From NCBI GenBank assembly GCA_013368375.1, contig JAACJP010000006.1, forward strand, positions 1,116,001-1,180,000: DNA of 64,000 nucleotides, read 5' to 3'. This stretch comes from Tricholomella constricta (lineage: Eukaryota; Basidiomycota; Agaricomycetes; Agaricales; Lyophyllaceae). Below the pieces are notes generated by a model that saw only the letters and a program-made list of their open reading frames with translations, made no database searches and had not been told where the DNA came from. The translations under genes and the position numbers were made by a program. Below, piece after piece: positions 1-11,800 of the stretch (positions are counted from its first letter, which is position 1; each line of letters begins with the position of its first letter).

Positions 1-2209
1 TGTGCTTTGCGCCTTCTACGAAGTGTCGCCATTCCTCCAGAGACCGGATGATCGCCAGCATCTCTTTGTCATGGATCTCGTAGTTGCGCTCGACGGCGTT
101 CAAGCTCTTCGAGTAGAACGCGACCGGGTGCCACTTGCCATCGGACGGCGACTCTTGCGACAGGACTGCGCCCGTTGCGAAGTCGGACGAGTCGGCTTCG
201 ATGCGGTACGGTCGATCGTCGTCGGGGAACATGAGGACTGGCCCCGATGTGATCGCAGACTTCAGAAGGGCAAAGGCCGACTGCTCCGACTCTCCCCATC
301 GCCAGGCGACGTCCTTGCCTGTCAGATCGAACAGGGGTCGGGCGTGGTGCGAGAAGTCCTGGATGAACCGTCGGTAGAAATTGGTGAAGCCTAGGAACGC
401 TTGCACCTCCTTCTTGTTCTTTGGCGCCGGCCATTCCAACACTCCAGCGACTTTAACCGGATCCATTTCCGCTTGCCCTTGCGAGATGATCAGCCCGAGA
501 TACTCGATCTTAGTCTGCTCAAATTCGCATTTCTCGGGCTTTAGGAACAGCTGATGTTCGCGGAGTCGGTCCAGTACCAGTCGCGTGACCCGATGGTGTT
601 CCTCTAGCGTCTTTGTATAAATCAAGATGTCATCGAGGTACACGCAAACAACACCTTCAGCGATCAGATCGCGGAAGATATCATTCATCATGGTCTGAAA
701 TGTGGCGGGGCTGTTCGTGAGGCCGAAGAACATGACGAGCGGCTCGAAGAGGCCGCGATTCGTCCGAAACGCTGCCTTCCACTCGTCGCCTTCCTTGATC
801 CGTATGTTGTTGTACCCCCATCGGACGTCCAACTTGGTGAAGTACCGCGCGCCGCGAAGGTTATTCACCAGTTCGCTAATGAGGGGCAGCGGGTATCGGT
901 TCTTCACCGTGAGCGCATTGAGCGTCCGATAGTCCTGAACCAGTCGGAGCGACCCGTCCTTCTTCTTGATGAAGAAGACCGGCGACGCCATGGGCGACTT
1001 GGACGGTCGGATGCGACCTGTCTCGAGGTTCTCCTTGAGGAACGCGTCGAGTTCGACCTGTTCTGCCGGTGAGAGCGGGTAGACCTTCGTGCCCGTCGGC
1101 GACGCGCCCGGCTCCAGTTCGATGGCATGGTCCCATTGCTTGCGCTCTGGAAGCTCATCGAATGCGACTTTGGAGAAGACATCTTCAAAGTCGTGGAGGT
1201 GGGTCGGTACTGCGTCGCGGAAAGTTCTGGGCACGGAGTTAGCAGCGTGCGCTTCCGCAAGTCGCTGCGATGTCGTTTGGCTGGCCCGAATATGTTCGGC
1301 GGTCGGAGTCGGATGGATCGCGGTCGCGAAGATGTGATCACCACTCAGGAAGGTTTCCACCAGGAAGTCGTCAGACTCTGGGTCAGGTTCCTCCAGGACC
1401 GGGGTGTAGGGGAGGAACTCCTCCTCATCAGAGTCGTCCTCAACATACGGGTTGGTCGGGGCTCGCAGGTCGGGCTCAGTCATCGGTATACCGTCGGCTC
1501 GACAGGCGCGGATCGCTGCGCGCACTTTGGTGCGTGCGCGTCGATCGGCTTTGACCTCGTCCTTGCAGGTGCCGCACTGCGTCGGACAGCGACTCATCTT
1601 CACCTCCTTGGTCTCCCAGTCGATCTCGGGGTTATGGTTTTTAAGCCAGTTGAACCCGAGGATCATGTCTTGCTTGCCTAACTGGGTGACCCCGAAGACG
1701 GCTCGTTCGGTATGACCGTTGTATCGCAAGACAGCTTCTACGATGCAAGAGACCGAACCGCCTTCGTTGAGAGTGCCGTCCACATTGTAAACCGGGGATG
1801 GCCGACTAAGCACCTTGGTTGTGAGCTTGTGTTTCTCGACGAAAGCAACATTGAGAAAACTGCCAGTCGCTCCGCTGTCCACTAGGGCAGTGACGGCATG
1901 CGACTCCTGGGTGTCGGTGGTCTCCAGTTCGACGTTGAGCCACAGGGATCTGGGGCAGGGGGAGGCAGCGGCGATGAAGCGACTAGGGAGTCGCTTTTCC
2001 CAGCGGGGTAGGCCACGACGCGACGGGGCGATCGGCTTTGCGACTGCGATTGGTGTCGTCGGGTCGGAGGGGTTTTGTACGTCTTTGTCGGTCGGTTCAC
2101 TCGTCGGAATAGCAGCAATATTAGGTGTATTGGCGTATTCTACGGATAAAGGAGCGAACCGATTACGACTAGACAACGGGGGCGTACGTTCCACCCGTTG
2201 TGTAATTAA
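1..2209 (-). CDS. pol: Pol polyprotein of element A' (protease, RT, RNase H; partial)
   Basis: Read on the minus strand in the -1 frame relative to gag, entered through the GGGTTTT heptamer at 2209-2215. The visible order is an aspartic protease (DSGATGS motif near 1885), reverse transcriptase with YLDD near 635, and the start of RNase H. No stop is seen up to the window edge, so this part looks intact. Integrase and chromodomain lie outside the window. The product would process and copy the element RNA in cytoplasmic particles and supply integrase. Confidence 0.85.
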
Positions 2210-3420
2210 AAACCCTCCTCGGCGTCGGAGGCGGTCGCGTCGGCCGACGATGGAGTCGGGTCGGCGGGGACTGCGTCCTTGCGAGCTAGACGTTCCATGA
2301 TAAGCGCCTCCAGCTCATCATCGAGCATGTGGCGCACGTCCCAGCGCAAAGGGCAGTCACGAGAGTAGTGACCCTTTTTCTTGCACCGAAAACAGTGGTC
2401 GTCGGCAGGCGCGACTCGATCGCGCATCCGATCTACGTCCATTGGGATGCCCTGGGGGATCGGCCTGGGGGCTGGTGCGGCAGGAGCGCGGGGGGCGGGG
2501 GGAGCGGGAGCGGGAGCGGGAGCGGGGGCAGTAGCGAACGCCCATCGTGCAGCTGCGGTGGTGGGCGGGCGGCTGTCGGGCGCCTTTGTCGGGGCCATCC
2601 GACGGTGGAAGTCGTCCTCCGACCTCATGATGAAGTCTTGAGAACGAGCGATCCTCAGCCACTCCTCAATCTTCTCATCGTGCGGGCGACCCGTGGTGAT
2701 GCTTCCGAGTCGCCTCGAGAGCTTCGGGTCCATTCCCCGACGGAATTTGAGGACCAGGTGACGCCCATCTGGGTAGCCCGCCTTGACCCACAGGGATCGG
2801 AACGAGTCGATGTACTCGTCGATCGATCGACCGTTCTGGAAGTACGCCGTCGACTCCAGGATGAGCGCGGCATTGGCGACCTCGTCGAAGAGGAAGAACT
2901 CGCCACGGAAGGTGTCTTCGAAGTCCTTCCAGGCGGGAAAGACGTCCTTGGCGGTTCCGAACTGGAACACCCGACTGACGAAGTCGGCGGCTCGCCCGTG
3001 CTGCATGTACGACAGCACCCATACTATTCGGGCGTGGTCGTCGGCGAAACTTCCCCCGCACAAGGAGAAGTAGAGCTTGCAGGCGTTCAAGAACGCGCGA
3101 CCGCCCGATCGGGCGCCGTCGTAAATGGGAGGGGGCGACGGTCGGAGGTGGTGCGATCCCGATCGCGGAGAGCCTGGCAGCGGGGTGGTCGTCTCAGGCG
3201 GCGGGGGGGTCGTGTCTGCTTCGGGAGCAGCGGGGGTGGGATTGGGGGGTGTCCCCGACATGAATTTTTCGAAAAGAGCGGAGAGGCGGTCCATAGAGGC
3301 CGAGTTGGAGGTATTGGAGGCAGAGAGAGCCGAAATTGTGGCTTCCATATTCGCCAACCGCTCCTCCGTCGTGAGGAAGGGAGAGAACGGTCGCTGCGAC
3401 ATGTCACCAAATTCGGACAT
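2206..3420 (-). CDS. gag: Gag of element A' with CCHC zinc knuckle
   Basis: 404-residue Gag. Residues about 1-90 are Ser/Pro/Thr-rich. A retrotransposon-gag capsid-like region follows (DGARSGGRAFLNAC onward, about residues 100-260). Then come an Ala/Pro repeat and one CCHC knuckle, CFRCKKKGHYSRDC, near residue 345. The start is the ATG shared with the other copies (MSEFGDM). It differs from the copy in element A by one hexanucleotide unit in the Ala-Pro stretch. It ends with TAA directly after the frameshift heptamer. It forms the particle shell and binds element RNA. Confidence 0.92.
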   Translation of the reverse strand: MSEFGDMSQRPFSPFLTTEERLANMEATISALSASNTSNSASMDRLSALFEKFMSGTPPNPTPAAPEADTTPPPPETTTPLPGSPRSGSHHLRPSPPPIYDGARSGGRAFLNACKLYFSLCGGSFADDHARIVWVLSYMQHGRAADFVSRVFQFGTAKDVFPAWKDFEDTFRGEFFLFDEVANAALILESTAYFQNGRSIDEYIDSFRSLWVKAGYPDGRHLVLKFRRGMDPKLSRRLGSITTGRPHDEKIEEWLRIARSQDFIMRSEDDFHRRMAPTKAPDSRPPTTAAARWAFATAPAPAPAPAPPAPRAPAAPAPRPIPQGIPMDVDRMRDRVAPADDHCFRCKKKGHYSRDCPLRWDVRHMLDDELEALIMERLARKDAVPADPTPSSADATASDAEEGF

Positions 3421-3547
3421 CTCGAAACGGGACTGGACGGGCGATCGGGGCGAGCGCGCGTTGGACGGTCGCGTGTAGCAGACGCGTGTTTCGGCGCGGA
3501 AGCGGATCGGTCGGCTTCGTCGGGTTTCTAGAGTGACTCTATTCTGC

Positions 3548-4044
3548 TGTTAGGGCGACCTCAGCGCAGAGCTTAGTCGTGCTGGCAGAGGGGAATCCAA
3601 TGTTATATTATGTACGATTAGAGAGAACGTAAGTAGACCTACCTGGCAGAGGGGAATCCAATGAGAATAGAGTAAAGGATTCCCCCATGTCAGGAGGATG
3701 ACTATATACGAGTAACTACTTGAGGGCCGGCTCTCTGGGGTGTATGGTACGTAAATGATAACGGATGGGCAGCGGCGCGTGTATGTACACGTTCCCGACG
3801 CTGTCCGATCCTCGTGGCTCAGGGTGCAGGCGCACGAGGTCGGGTGACCGACGTCGGGATGTCGGGAATCGGGATCGGGCGCGCGCTGGAAGGGGAAGTA
3901 ACGACAGGAAGTTATAAGTATGTACACCGATGCTTGGGGCGGAGCGTCGGGGTCGGGATCGCGATCATCTGGGGAGCGGTCGGTCACGTGCTCGTCCGAG
4001 GAATCGGATGGTCACGTGATCACCAAACAGGTGTTCCCCTAACA
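3548..4044 (-). repeat. 5' LTR of element A' (497 bp)
   Basis: Starts TGTTAG and ends CTAACA when read in element direction. It appears identical to both LTRs of element A. It carries a TATA box, two CACGTG boxes, the self-priming segment and the paired CCCCTCTGCCAG motifs described for element A. Confidence 0.95.
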
Positions 4045-4865
4045 GTCGGAGGTGTCCGACGGTGGAAGTCCTCCTCGGTCCTCATGATGAAATCCTGGGA
4101 GCGGGCGATCGCTAGCCAGTCCTCGATCTTGGAGTCGTTGGGCCGACCCATGGTGATGCTTCCGAGTCACTTCGAAAGCTTCGGGTCCATGCCCCGACGG
4201 AACTTGAGGACCAGGTGGCGACCATCCGGGTAGTCGGCCTTGACCCACAGGGCCTTGAACGAGTCTATGTACTCGTCGATGGTGCGCCCGTTCTGGAAAT
4301 ACGCCGTCGACTCGAGGATGAGCGCGGCATCGGCGACCTCGTCAAACAGGAAGAACTCCTTCTCGAAGTTCGATACGAAGTCGTCCCAGGTCGGGAACGC
4401 GCGCTTCACCGACCCGCACTGAAAGACGCGACCGACGAAGTCGGCGGCGCGACCGTGTTGCATGAACGACAACACCCAGCTAATTCGGGTGTGGTCGTCG
4501 GTGAACTGCCCGGTGGTCAGCGAGAAGTAGAGCTGACACGCATTCCAGAAGGCACGTCCGCCCGATCGTGCGCCATCGTAGGTGGGAGGAGGCGACGGCC
4601 GAATGTGCAATCCTGATCGCGGAGGGAGAGACATCGGCGAGGGTTGCGCCGGCGTCGCGGGGGTCGTAGATGCTGCTGGGGAGGCAGCGGAGGGGTTCCC
4701 CAAAACGAGGGTATCTAAAAGAGAGGAGATGCGGTCCAGGGTGGCCGAGTTGGAGGTTTGGGTGTGGGAGAGAGCCGATATCGTGGTTTCGAGGCTCGCC
4801 AGTCGCTCTTCTGGCGTAAGCGCAGGGGGAGACGATGGCGTGTCAAAATCACCGAATTCGGACAT
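4045..4865 (-). pseudogene. gag: Gag of element C, truncated and with a premature stop
   Basis: Starts at the MSEFGDF methionine, which aligns with the Gag start of A and B. An upstream in-frame ATG at 4931 is less likely. The capsid-like core is recognisable (DGARSGGRAFWNAC, then AFPTWDDFVSNFEKEF). The sequence reaches an in-frame TGA at 4164-4166 where family A reads CGA, a CpG-to-TpG change. About 120 bases later it is cut by the LTR of A'. Not functional. Confidence 0.88.
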
Positions 4866-4979
4866 CTTGAGACGGGGCTTGGGCGATGATCGGAGCGGGC
4901 GCGTGTTGGACGGGTTGTGTGTAGCAGACACGTGTTTTGACGCGGAAGCTTGATCGGTCGGCCTCGCCGGGTCTTAGGT

Positions 4980-4991
4980 TTAGTCTATTCT
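4980..4991 (-). promoter_or_regulatory. Self-priming primer-binding site, element C
   Basis: Just inside the LTR, the element strand reads AGAATAGACTAA. This is complementary over 12 bases to TTAGTCTATTCT in the same LTR (5110-5121). Families A/B have a different base at one position on both sides of the pairing, which supports a paired function. Confidence 0.7.
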
Positions 4992-4993
4992 GC

Positions 4994-5463
4994 TGTTAGG
5001 GCGACCTCACGAGCAGAGCTGAGTCGTACTGGCAGAGGGGAATCCGAAGTTATATTAAGTACAGTGAGGAATGTAAAGAGGGGCTTACCTGGCAGAGGGG
5101 AATCCGAAGAGAATAGACTAAGGATCCCCAATGCCAGTGGGCCGACTATATACGAGTACTGTACATAATAATCAAGGAATGGTCTGCGGCGCGTGTATGG
5201 ACACGTTCCCGATGCTGTCCGATCCTCGTGGCTCAGGGTACGGACACGAGTTGGGACAGCCGACATCGGGATGTCGGGTGGTCGGGATCGGCGTCGGGCG
5301 CGCGCAGGGAGAGATGGGAAACGACAGGAAGTGTGTAAGTATATACACCGACGCTTGGGTCGGAGCATCGGGGGTCGGGATCGCGAACGGTCGGGGGAGC
5401 GATCACATGAGCGGGGGGACGATCAGTGAGCGTCGGAGGGCGCGAAAGGGAGTTCCCCTAACA
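4994..5463 (-). repeat. 5' LTR of element C (470 bp)
   Basis: Same TGTTAG...CTAACA ends as A/B but only moderate similarity in the upstream half and no clear CACGTG boxes. It has a TATA box near 5147-5152, the segment TTAGTCTATTCT (complement at 5110-5121), and the repeated TCGGATTCCCCTCTGCCAG motif. Confidence 0.92.
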
Positions 5464-7651
5464 GGCACATCGCTTTATGCGACTCCACAACAACATGGTC
5501 TTTGTTGCCACTACAGCAATCTTTGATGAGACAATGTTTCCAAAGTGTCCTGATACAAAACAAAAGGGATATACCCCTCTAGGACAAGATGCCGATGTGG
5601 ATCAACCATCAAATAATGGAGATGAACACACTCCTTCGGAAGCAGATAACGATGATGATTACCCCATCAATCGACCCGACTCTCCTGTGACATCTGATGC
5701 GCATGACGATGCTGCAGAAGATGCTCCTCAAGCGCCTCCGGAACACGAAGGACCTATACGCGAAGACTTTGAACCTCGCCATGAGGACCAACGTAAATGG
5801 GCTGAACTACCCAGACGCCCAGTGCGCATGAGGAACCCTACCAATCGTCCTGGAAATGTCTATGGTGACAAACCAGCACCGTCGGATATAATCCGACAAC
5901 AAGCGAGTCAGCGGTATTGGAAACGACTAGTTGGTGAAAGGGACAAAGTTCCTTACAAACGACCAGTTCGTGTGCAACTTCTGGTTCCCGGACCGAGTAC
6001 AGCACCACCACCACCATCCAATACGTCGAGTGACGCAACTCCTATGGAAGGCATAGACGATGTGGGCTATATAATAAAAATGGCCCGGGAAGGGGGAGTA
6101 GATTTTGTGAACTTCTTGCTTTCTCAAGCAGTTTCACCTCACGATGAACTTCCAACAAACTTTCGAGATATTGCGTGAATGCCCGCTGCATTACAGAAGG
6201 AGTGGAAAGCTGCTTGCAAACAGGAACTTGAGGCCCTGAAAAAGCGTGGCATGTTCGACCTTGTGGACCTACCACCTGGTCATAAAACCATTAAGAACTG
6301 ATGGGTATTTGCGATCAAATCTGATAGTCGTAAAAAGGCTAGACTTGTCGCCAAAGGGTTTACCCAAGTAGAAGGCATTGACTTCGATGAGATCTTCTCA
6401 CCTGTTGTCCGGTACAAAACTGTACGCCTTATGCTTGCATTAGCTTCTCTCGAGAACTGGTGCTGTTTAGCGCTTGACGTTGTTAGCGCTTTCCTATATG
6501 GCAAACTCCAAGTTGTCATATATATGGAACAACCCGAAGGCTTCAAAGTCAAAGGCCAAGAGCGCAAAGTGCTGTGCTTAAATCGAGCACTCTATGGATT
6601 AAAACAGGCAGCTCTTTCCTGGTGGAAGGAACTTGTTGCATCCATGCTTGAATTGGGCTTTCACCGCACCCAGTCGGATGCTGGTATCTTTGTCTACAGA
6701 CATCACGATGGCACACTTGTTATTGCTATCATCTATGTTGATGACGGGATCTTCATGGGACCTAACAGGGCTCTCACAATGAAGAAGAAAGCTGAATTCA
6801 TGCAGCGTTGGGAATGTCACGATCTTGGTGACGCATAGTAGAGTGCTTTGGTATGACAAATGCTAGAGTCGCCACCACACCTTTGCCTGCAGGGTATATA
6901 CCTGATGAGAACAGAACACCTGCAACTCCCACACTGCGATCTAAATTTCAGCAGGTCATAGGATCTCTGATGTATCTGATGATCGGGACTGGTCCTGACA
7001 TCGCTTATGCAGTCATTAAACTATCACAGTTTGCTGCAAACCCTTCACAAGAGCACCTTGACAAAGCGCTGTATATCTGCCGCTATCTTGTCGGAACTCC
7101 CAATTACGCTCTCACTTATGATGGAGACAATGGAGAAGGACTCTTGGCATACACAGATTCTGATTGGGCTGCTGACCCTATCAAACGAAGATCCCAAACG
7201 GGGTTCTTCATGACATTAGCTGCTGGAACAGTTGCTTGGGTCTCACGACGCCAAAAGACTGTAGCGCTGTCATCCACTGAAGCCGAATATATGGCTATGT
7301 CCGACGCTAGTCGACAAATCATGTGGATTAAGAATGTGATGTTTGAACTTGGATATGACATTGGCGCAATTCCTATATATGCCGACAATCAAGGATCGAT
7401 CTTTATTGGATCAAACCCTGTCCAAGAACGACGCACAAAACACATTGATATTCGCTACCGCTTTGTACGCGAATGCATTGAAGATGGACATGTACAAGTC
7501 TACTTCATCGAAGGAAGCAAAAATCCTGCTGATATGTTCACAAAGTACTTAGCTAAGGAAAAATTCTTGACTTTCCGAGAACATCTCGGGCTTGAATTCT
7601 ATTCGCCATCCGCCTAGATGTGCTATTAGAGCTGCACTAAGCGAGGTGGAG
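5464..7651 (+). pseudogene. Ty1/copia pol remnant (integrase C-end, RT, RNase H)
   Basis: Begins abruptly at the LTR of element C. A segment typical of the copia integrase C-terminus comes first (VFVATTAIFDETMFPKC). An acidic linker follows, then RT with the catalytic YVDD (near 6738), then RNase H with AYTDSDWAAD, SSTEAEYMA and RTKHIDIRYRFVRE. In-frame stops occur near 6176 (TGA), 6301 (TGA) and 6837 (TAG). Sequence between the end of RT and MTNARVATTPL (6853) is shorter than in intact copia elements, indicating an internal deletion. The frame ends at 7615-7617, followed by a purine-rich tract and the 3' LTR. Dead copy. Confidence 0.92.
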
Positions 7652-7930
7652 TGTTGAAACTTACCATATTCATGTGACCCATCACATGATAGATTCTTAT
7701 CAATGGTCTGTGCACTACATCTTATCCCCTAACTCCGATGGTCTGTGCGCCATCCCAGTAGTATAAATAGTACACCAATATGTCGTATATCGTTGTGGAA
7801 TTACATTCCTAGTACTTAGTATCACTCACAGCCTCAACCTTAGCTACAAGCTAAACACTCTAGGTAAGCTAATAGCCTTTCCGCTGTGCACAATGTGCTG
7901 GCCCTTTCAATATGTAGTACATTGTAGACA
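7652..7930 (+). repeat. Probable 3' LTR of the copia remnant
   Basis: Begins TGTTGAAAC directly after the purine tract GCGAGGTGGAG. A TATA-like AGTATAAATAG lies near 7759. The right end was not located because the 5' LTR is gone and no duplicate is available; 7930 is an estimate. Confidence 0.5.
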
Positions 7931-8074
7931 AACACATGTGAGTTGGGGATAGAAGGTCGGGCGCTAATCGCCAGGCCTCCAGTTCGCGAGGCCGATTGGG
8001 AACGGGAACGGGTCACCCACAAACTGCACAGCCAGCAGTGTCGCCAATCAGCTAACCCCAAGAAGCGGGATGTC

Positions 8075-8790
8075 TAATAGTCGTTTCATCGTCTCTTGAG
8101 TGATGACTGAGGCACCAAGGGAATTTTCTCTGCGTGTAAGGGGGCCAGGTCTTCGATGGAGCGCCAGTAACGATGAAAAGCATCTGATGACCACCTTCCC
8201 ATAGCTTTAACAACTTCTGGGGAAACGCCAGCGAGGAGGAGTTCTGTGGTTCTGCCAATGCGGAATGAGTGACCGGTGATTCGTGGAAAACCATGTGTGA
8301 ACCAAATTTCGTTGCATCGGTTGATGAAGGTTTTCTGGGTAAGTACGCGCGGGCCGTTGGGTGTGGAGTATGTGAATAAGGGAAAGGAAGCATTGAATTT
8401 GTTGACCTTGAGGTGGTTGGCGAGTGTGTGAAGAGGATTGGAGGATCCTGACTGTGTGACGAGAGAAACATCTTGTCCTCGGCTACATGTTTTGGTTCAC
8501 GGGAGTTAAAGGACCCAGGAGTGTGTGTTGCGCATGGAACGACAAAGGTTGGTGCATGCAGGGTGGGAGGTGGTTGTGAAATCTGTGGATGAGGTTGGTA
8601 GGAGTTCTCCAAGACGGCATTGCCCCCAGAAGGCAGTGGTGGCACAAGCAATGACTGCTGCATCAAAATTTGAAGAGCCATCAAGGTCGCGAGTTAGGAG
8701 ATGAAGCATGTTGCGGTTTATTGGTGGTCGTGGTGGTCTGCTGGCGTGTTCGGGAGCAAGATGGGAGACACCATTGATCACGTACGTGTC
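8075..8790 (-). pseudogene. Tyrosine recombinase relic
   Basis: Two minus-strand frames together spell a tyrosine-recombinase catalytic domain. The upstream frame holds CRLGELLPTS (first catalytic Arg). The downstream frame holds GHSFRIGRTTELL (HxxR), GRWSS and FHRYWRSI (nucleophile Tyr). They are joined by at least one frameshift near 8550. The same motifs occur in the recombinase of the Ngaro-like element at 41605-43046. No RT is nearby, so this may come from a retroelement or from a Crypton-like element. Not functional as it stands. Confidence 0.75.
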
Positions 8791-8883
8791 GTCAACTACA
8801 TCGCGCTAAATACTCTGCCTCACCAGTTACATCTACATTAGGATGTTCCCGGTATTTATGCAACCGGCCCATCTCATCGTTCG

Positions 8884-11800
8884 ATGAGTTCGAGTGGTGC
8901 TTCTTCTTCGTCACCTTCAGAGTCGTCTGTGGTGGCGCCGTTCTCTGCAATGTATAATCCAACATCATGTCCTGCAACTATTCTTGAAAATTATTATGTG
9001 GCTACTTCTTGTCTATCTACGCCTTTATCAGGCAGCTCCAGGCTTGAACAAGCCAATGAACCTGTCTCGCTGGCAGAATCAGGACACGAGACCATTCTTG
9101 CGACCGATGTCGATCCTTCTGACCTGTTGTTCGAAGATGATGACACCAACAACATCACTGGTGGTGGGGATGTAGAATCTGATTTATTAGAGGATGGTGC
9201 AGGCGAGGATGATGATGGCAATGAGGACGAGGATGCCAATTCTGAACCTCAAGCTCAATCGTCGAAGGTACCACTCTGCCCTCTTGCATCCTGGATCCTG
9301 AAGGATTTCAACAAGTATGTCAAGGAGTCCCAGAACCGTAGACCAGATGGTCTACCCCCTCTCTATTGCAATCACCAAACATTCTGGTTTCTCCAACAGG
9401 CGACATTCTTCATACTCAAAGACGACGATATCTCACCTCAAAAATGTAAATGGAATTCAGTGCCCTAACGAGAGATGTACAGCTCGGCTCTGGCGTCATA
9501 GCCACATTCATCGACCTCGTCACATTGTCGACTTGAATGGTTCATTTCGGATGGTCGGGTATCGATATCAGTGTCCTGAGTGCTGCTCCCCCCAAAACCT
9601 GTAACCTTTTGAAGTTGGGATCCTCGTATTATTGCATGACTCCCTCCAGACCTCGCAGCTGAATTTCCAGCTCGCTTGACGTATCGCAGTGGCATTTCGA
9701 CAGATGTTTTATTTCTTATGTGCTCATGTTTCCAGCATGGGATGGGCTCAAAGCAATTCTCTAATGTCATCCGTGTCCAGCATCTTCAGAACTATGACTG
9801 CCTACACCTTCGATATCTTCAAAGCATAGCATTGTGGTACCTTCTCTTGACTGGACAGTTCATGCGAAAATTCAAATCATTTCCACCTTTCGATGATTGC
9901 TCTCCGGATAGATTTCAGGGGTTCGTTCCAAGTGCACAATGGTTACGGGATGTCTACGATACATTTATTCAAGAGCACCAGCAGGAATTGAACCAACACA
10001 TGTCCATGCTAACGGGAAATATCTGTGCTATTGATCACAGTTTCAAGGTAAGCAATTGAATATACAGTCATTTGCCGGTCCTTGGTACAGTATCGGTCCT
10101 TGATACAAACTCCGATTTCTTTCCATCCTCTCTCGCAAGTGCCTCGGAGTTTTTTCCATAACCATTACCTTCTATATATCAATGTATGTACCCATTCTCA
10201 ATGTCATTGCTTGTGTTGAGCAAAACATATATTGTAATCTGTTGAGATTTTGCAAATTTGCAGACTTTGAGACACTGATCCAAGAGACACTTTCCCAGTT
10301 CTTCACAATTTTGGTTGATAGAATCATTCTATATACTCAATCCCATGTCTGCATGGAAGTAAAGTCACCCTGTGTGCTTTTCACGGTGCGATTTGGGCCA
10401 TTCATGGGGTGCACGACGATCACAGCGCAGATGCTTTGGTCACATCACACTTTCCAAATTGGGCAGTCCTGAGATTCGTGATAACTGTTCGACGTCCTGA
10501 GCCATTTTCACGGCGCAATGCGCAACGCACATTCTCAATTCAAAGATGGGGACGCTTCAGCAACAAAGAGCCGCCTCCAGGAGGAGAGGATTTCGAGCAG
10601 AGCCTGAGCAGCGAGGACCGACAATGATTGATCTAATCATGATCTCGACCCATTTTGGTCAACGCGTTATGATGTGACCGGTGTACCAAGGTCAGAATTT
10701 TTGTTGATAACAGATTTCTCGACAGATTTCCTCCATCGCCCGCTTGCTCTCCTGACATTGATATTCAAAGTTACTACAATACATGTGTTGACCCTAATTG
10801 ATGATCCTATACCATTCTTTTCAATATTCACCTTAAAACTCAATTTTCCGACGACCATCTATATTTGGGTGTACCAAGGACCGGCAAATGACTGTATAGA
10901 TTTGTTTGAAGGTTGACTTAGATTTTTCAGCTTGCGAAGCATATCGCAAGGGTGGATGGGGTGCAGATTTTCACGGCCCTCTTGACAATGACAAATGAAA
11001 GGGGTGAAATTCGAGTTTGCAACCTTGTAGCAACCAAGTCACACTCGCAATTCAAGCTTGCGCTGCAGCGCATGCGTGAATCTCTCAATCAGTATGGCCA
11101 CAACGAACCCAGCATTTTCTATACCGATAATATGGCAGACAAGGAGTTTCTTGAAAAATGTTTTCCCTCCCTTCGGAATGATGTAGTTCCCGTTGCGCTT
11201 CAATACTCTTATCTCCAGCCTTTAGAGATTCCTTCCCACTTCCAGATTTCTGTCAAAAAATCTGCCACCACTATTGACGATGCCATGCGCACCATCCTTG
11301 AACTGTTACTTGAAAACGACAGCTCTCGCACGATTACCATCGGTCTCAATGCTGAATGGAATGTTGAAATCTCACAGCAAGGCTACGTCACCGGCCGTGG
11401 ACAGACAGCCATTCTTCAGATCGCGCATGGCACAACAATTTATATTCTTCAAGTGAGTTTAGCTTTTGTTGATGTGCATGTGTTTTTGTCTGAATATATC
11501 TGAATCCAAGATTGGGCACATGCTCGCTGGAAGCCAGCTCCCTCAAATGCTCAAACAAGTCCTGGCTAATCCAAAAATTCGCAAGGTTGGGCAATGTGTT
11601 GCAGGTGACTTGAAGTACTTGCAAGAAACATGTCAGTGTGACATGCCATTCGTGGGGGGCTTCGATTTGGGAAAGCTTGCAAAGGAGAAACTCGTTGTCA
11701 AGACAGCACGTGCAAGCTTGGCCGACCTTTGTGCTGTTGTCCTTTCACGCAGCTTAAACAAGGACGTACCAGAGTGCATCAGTACAGCCTGGGAGGATGA

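Larger units (their letters stand above)
1..4044 (-). mobile_element. Ty3/gypsy chromovirus A', 5' part (cut by window edge)
   Basis: Reverse-strand copy of the complete element at 54041-60412. It contains the 5' LTR (3548-4044), leader, gag and pol through part of RNase H, then runs off the left edge. Sequence matches element A nearly base for base, and the LTR translations are identical, so both are recent copies of one family. It is inserted into gag of element C. The five bases outside the LTR are GTCGG (4045-4049); the matching duplicate would lie left of the window. Two copies in opposite orientation 50 kb apart make a large inverted repeat in this region. Confidence 0.95.
4045..5463 (-). 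mobile_element. Ty3/gypsy element C, interrupted 5' part
   Basis: Diverged relative of families A/B on the minus strand: LTR, leader and the N-terminal half of gag. The rest is displaced by insertion of A' and would resume left of the window. Its right LTR end abuts the copia remnant at 5464, so C inserted into copia first and A' into C later. Confidence 0.9.

Noticed and set aside
10182..10627. Transposase inside the TIR element
   Set aside because: Frames are short and show no DDE motifs or helix-turn-helix that I could recognise.
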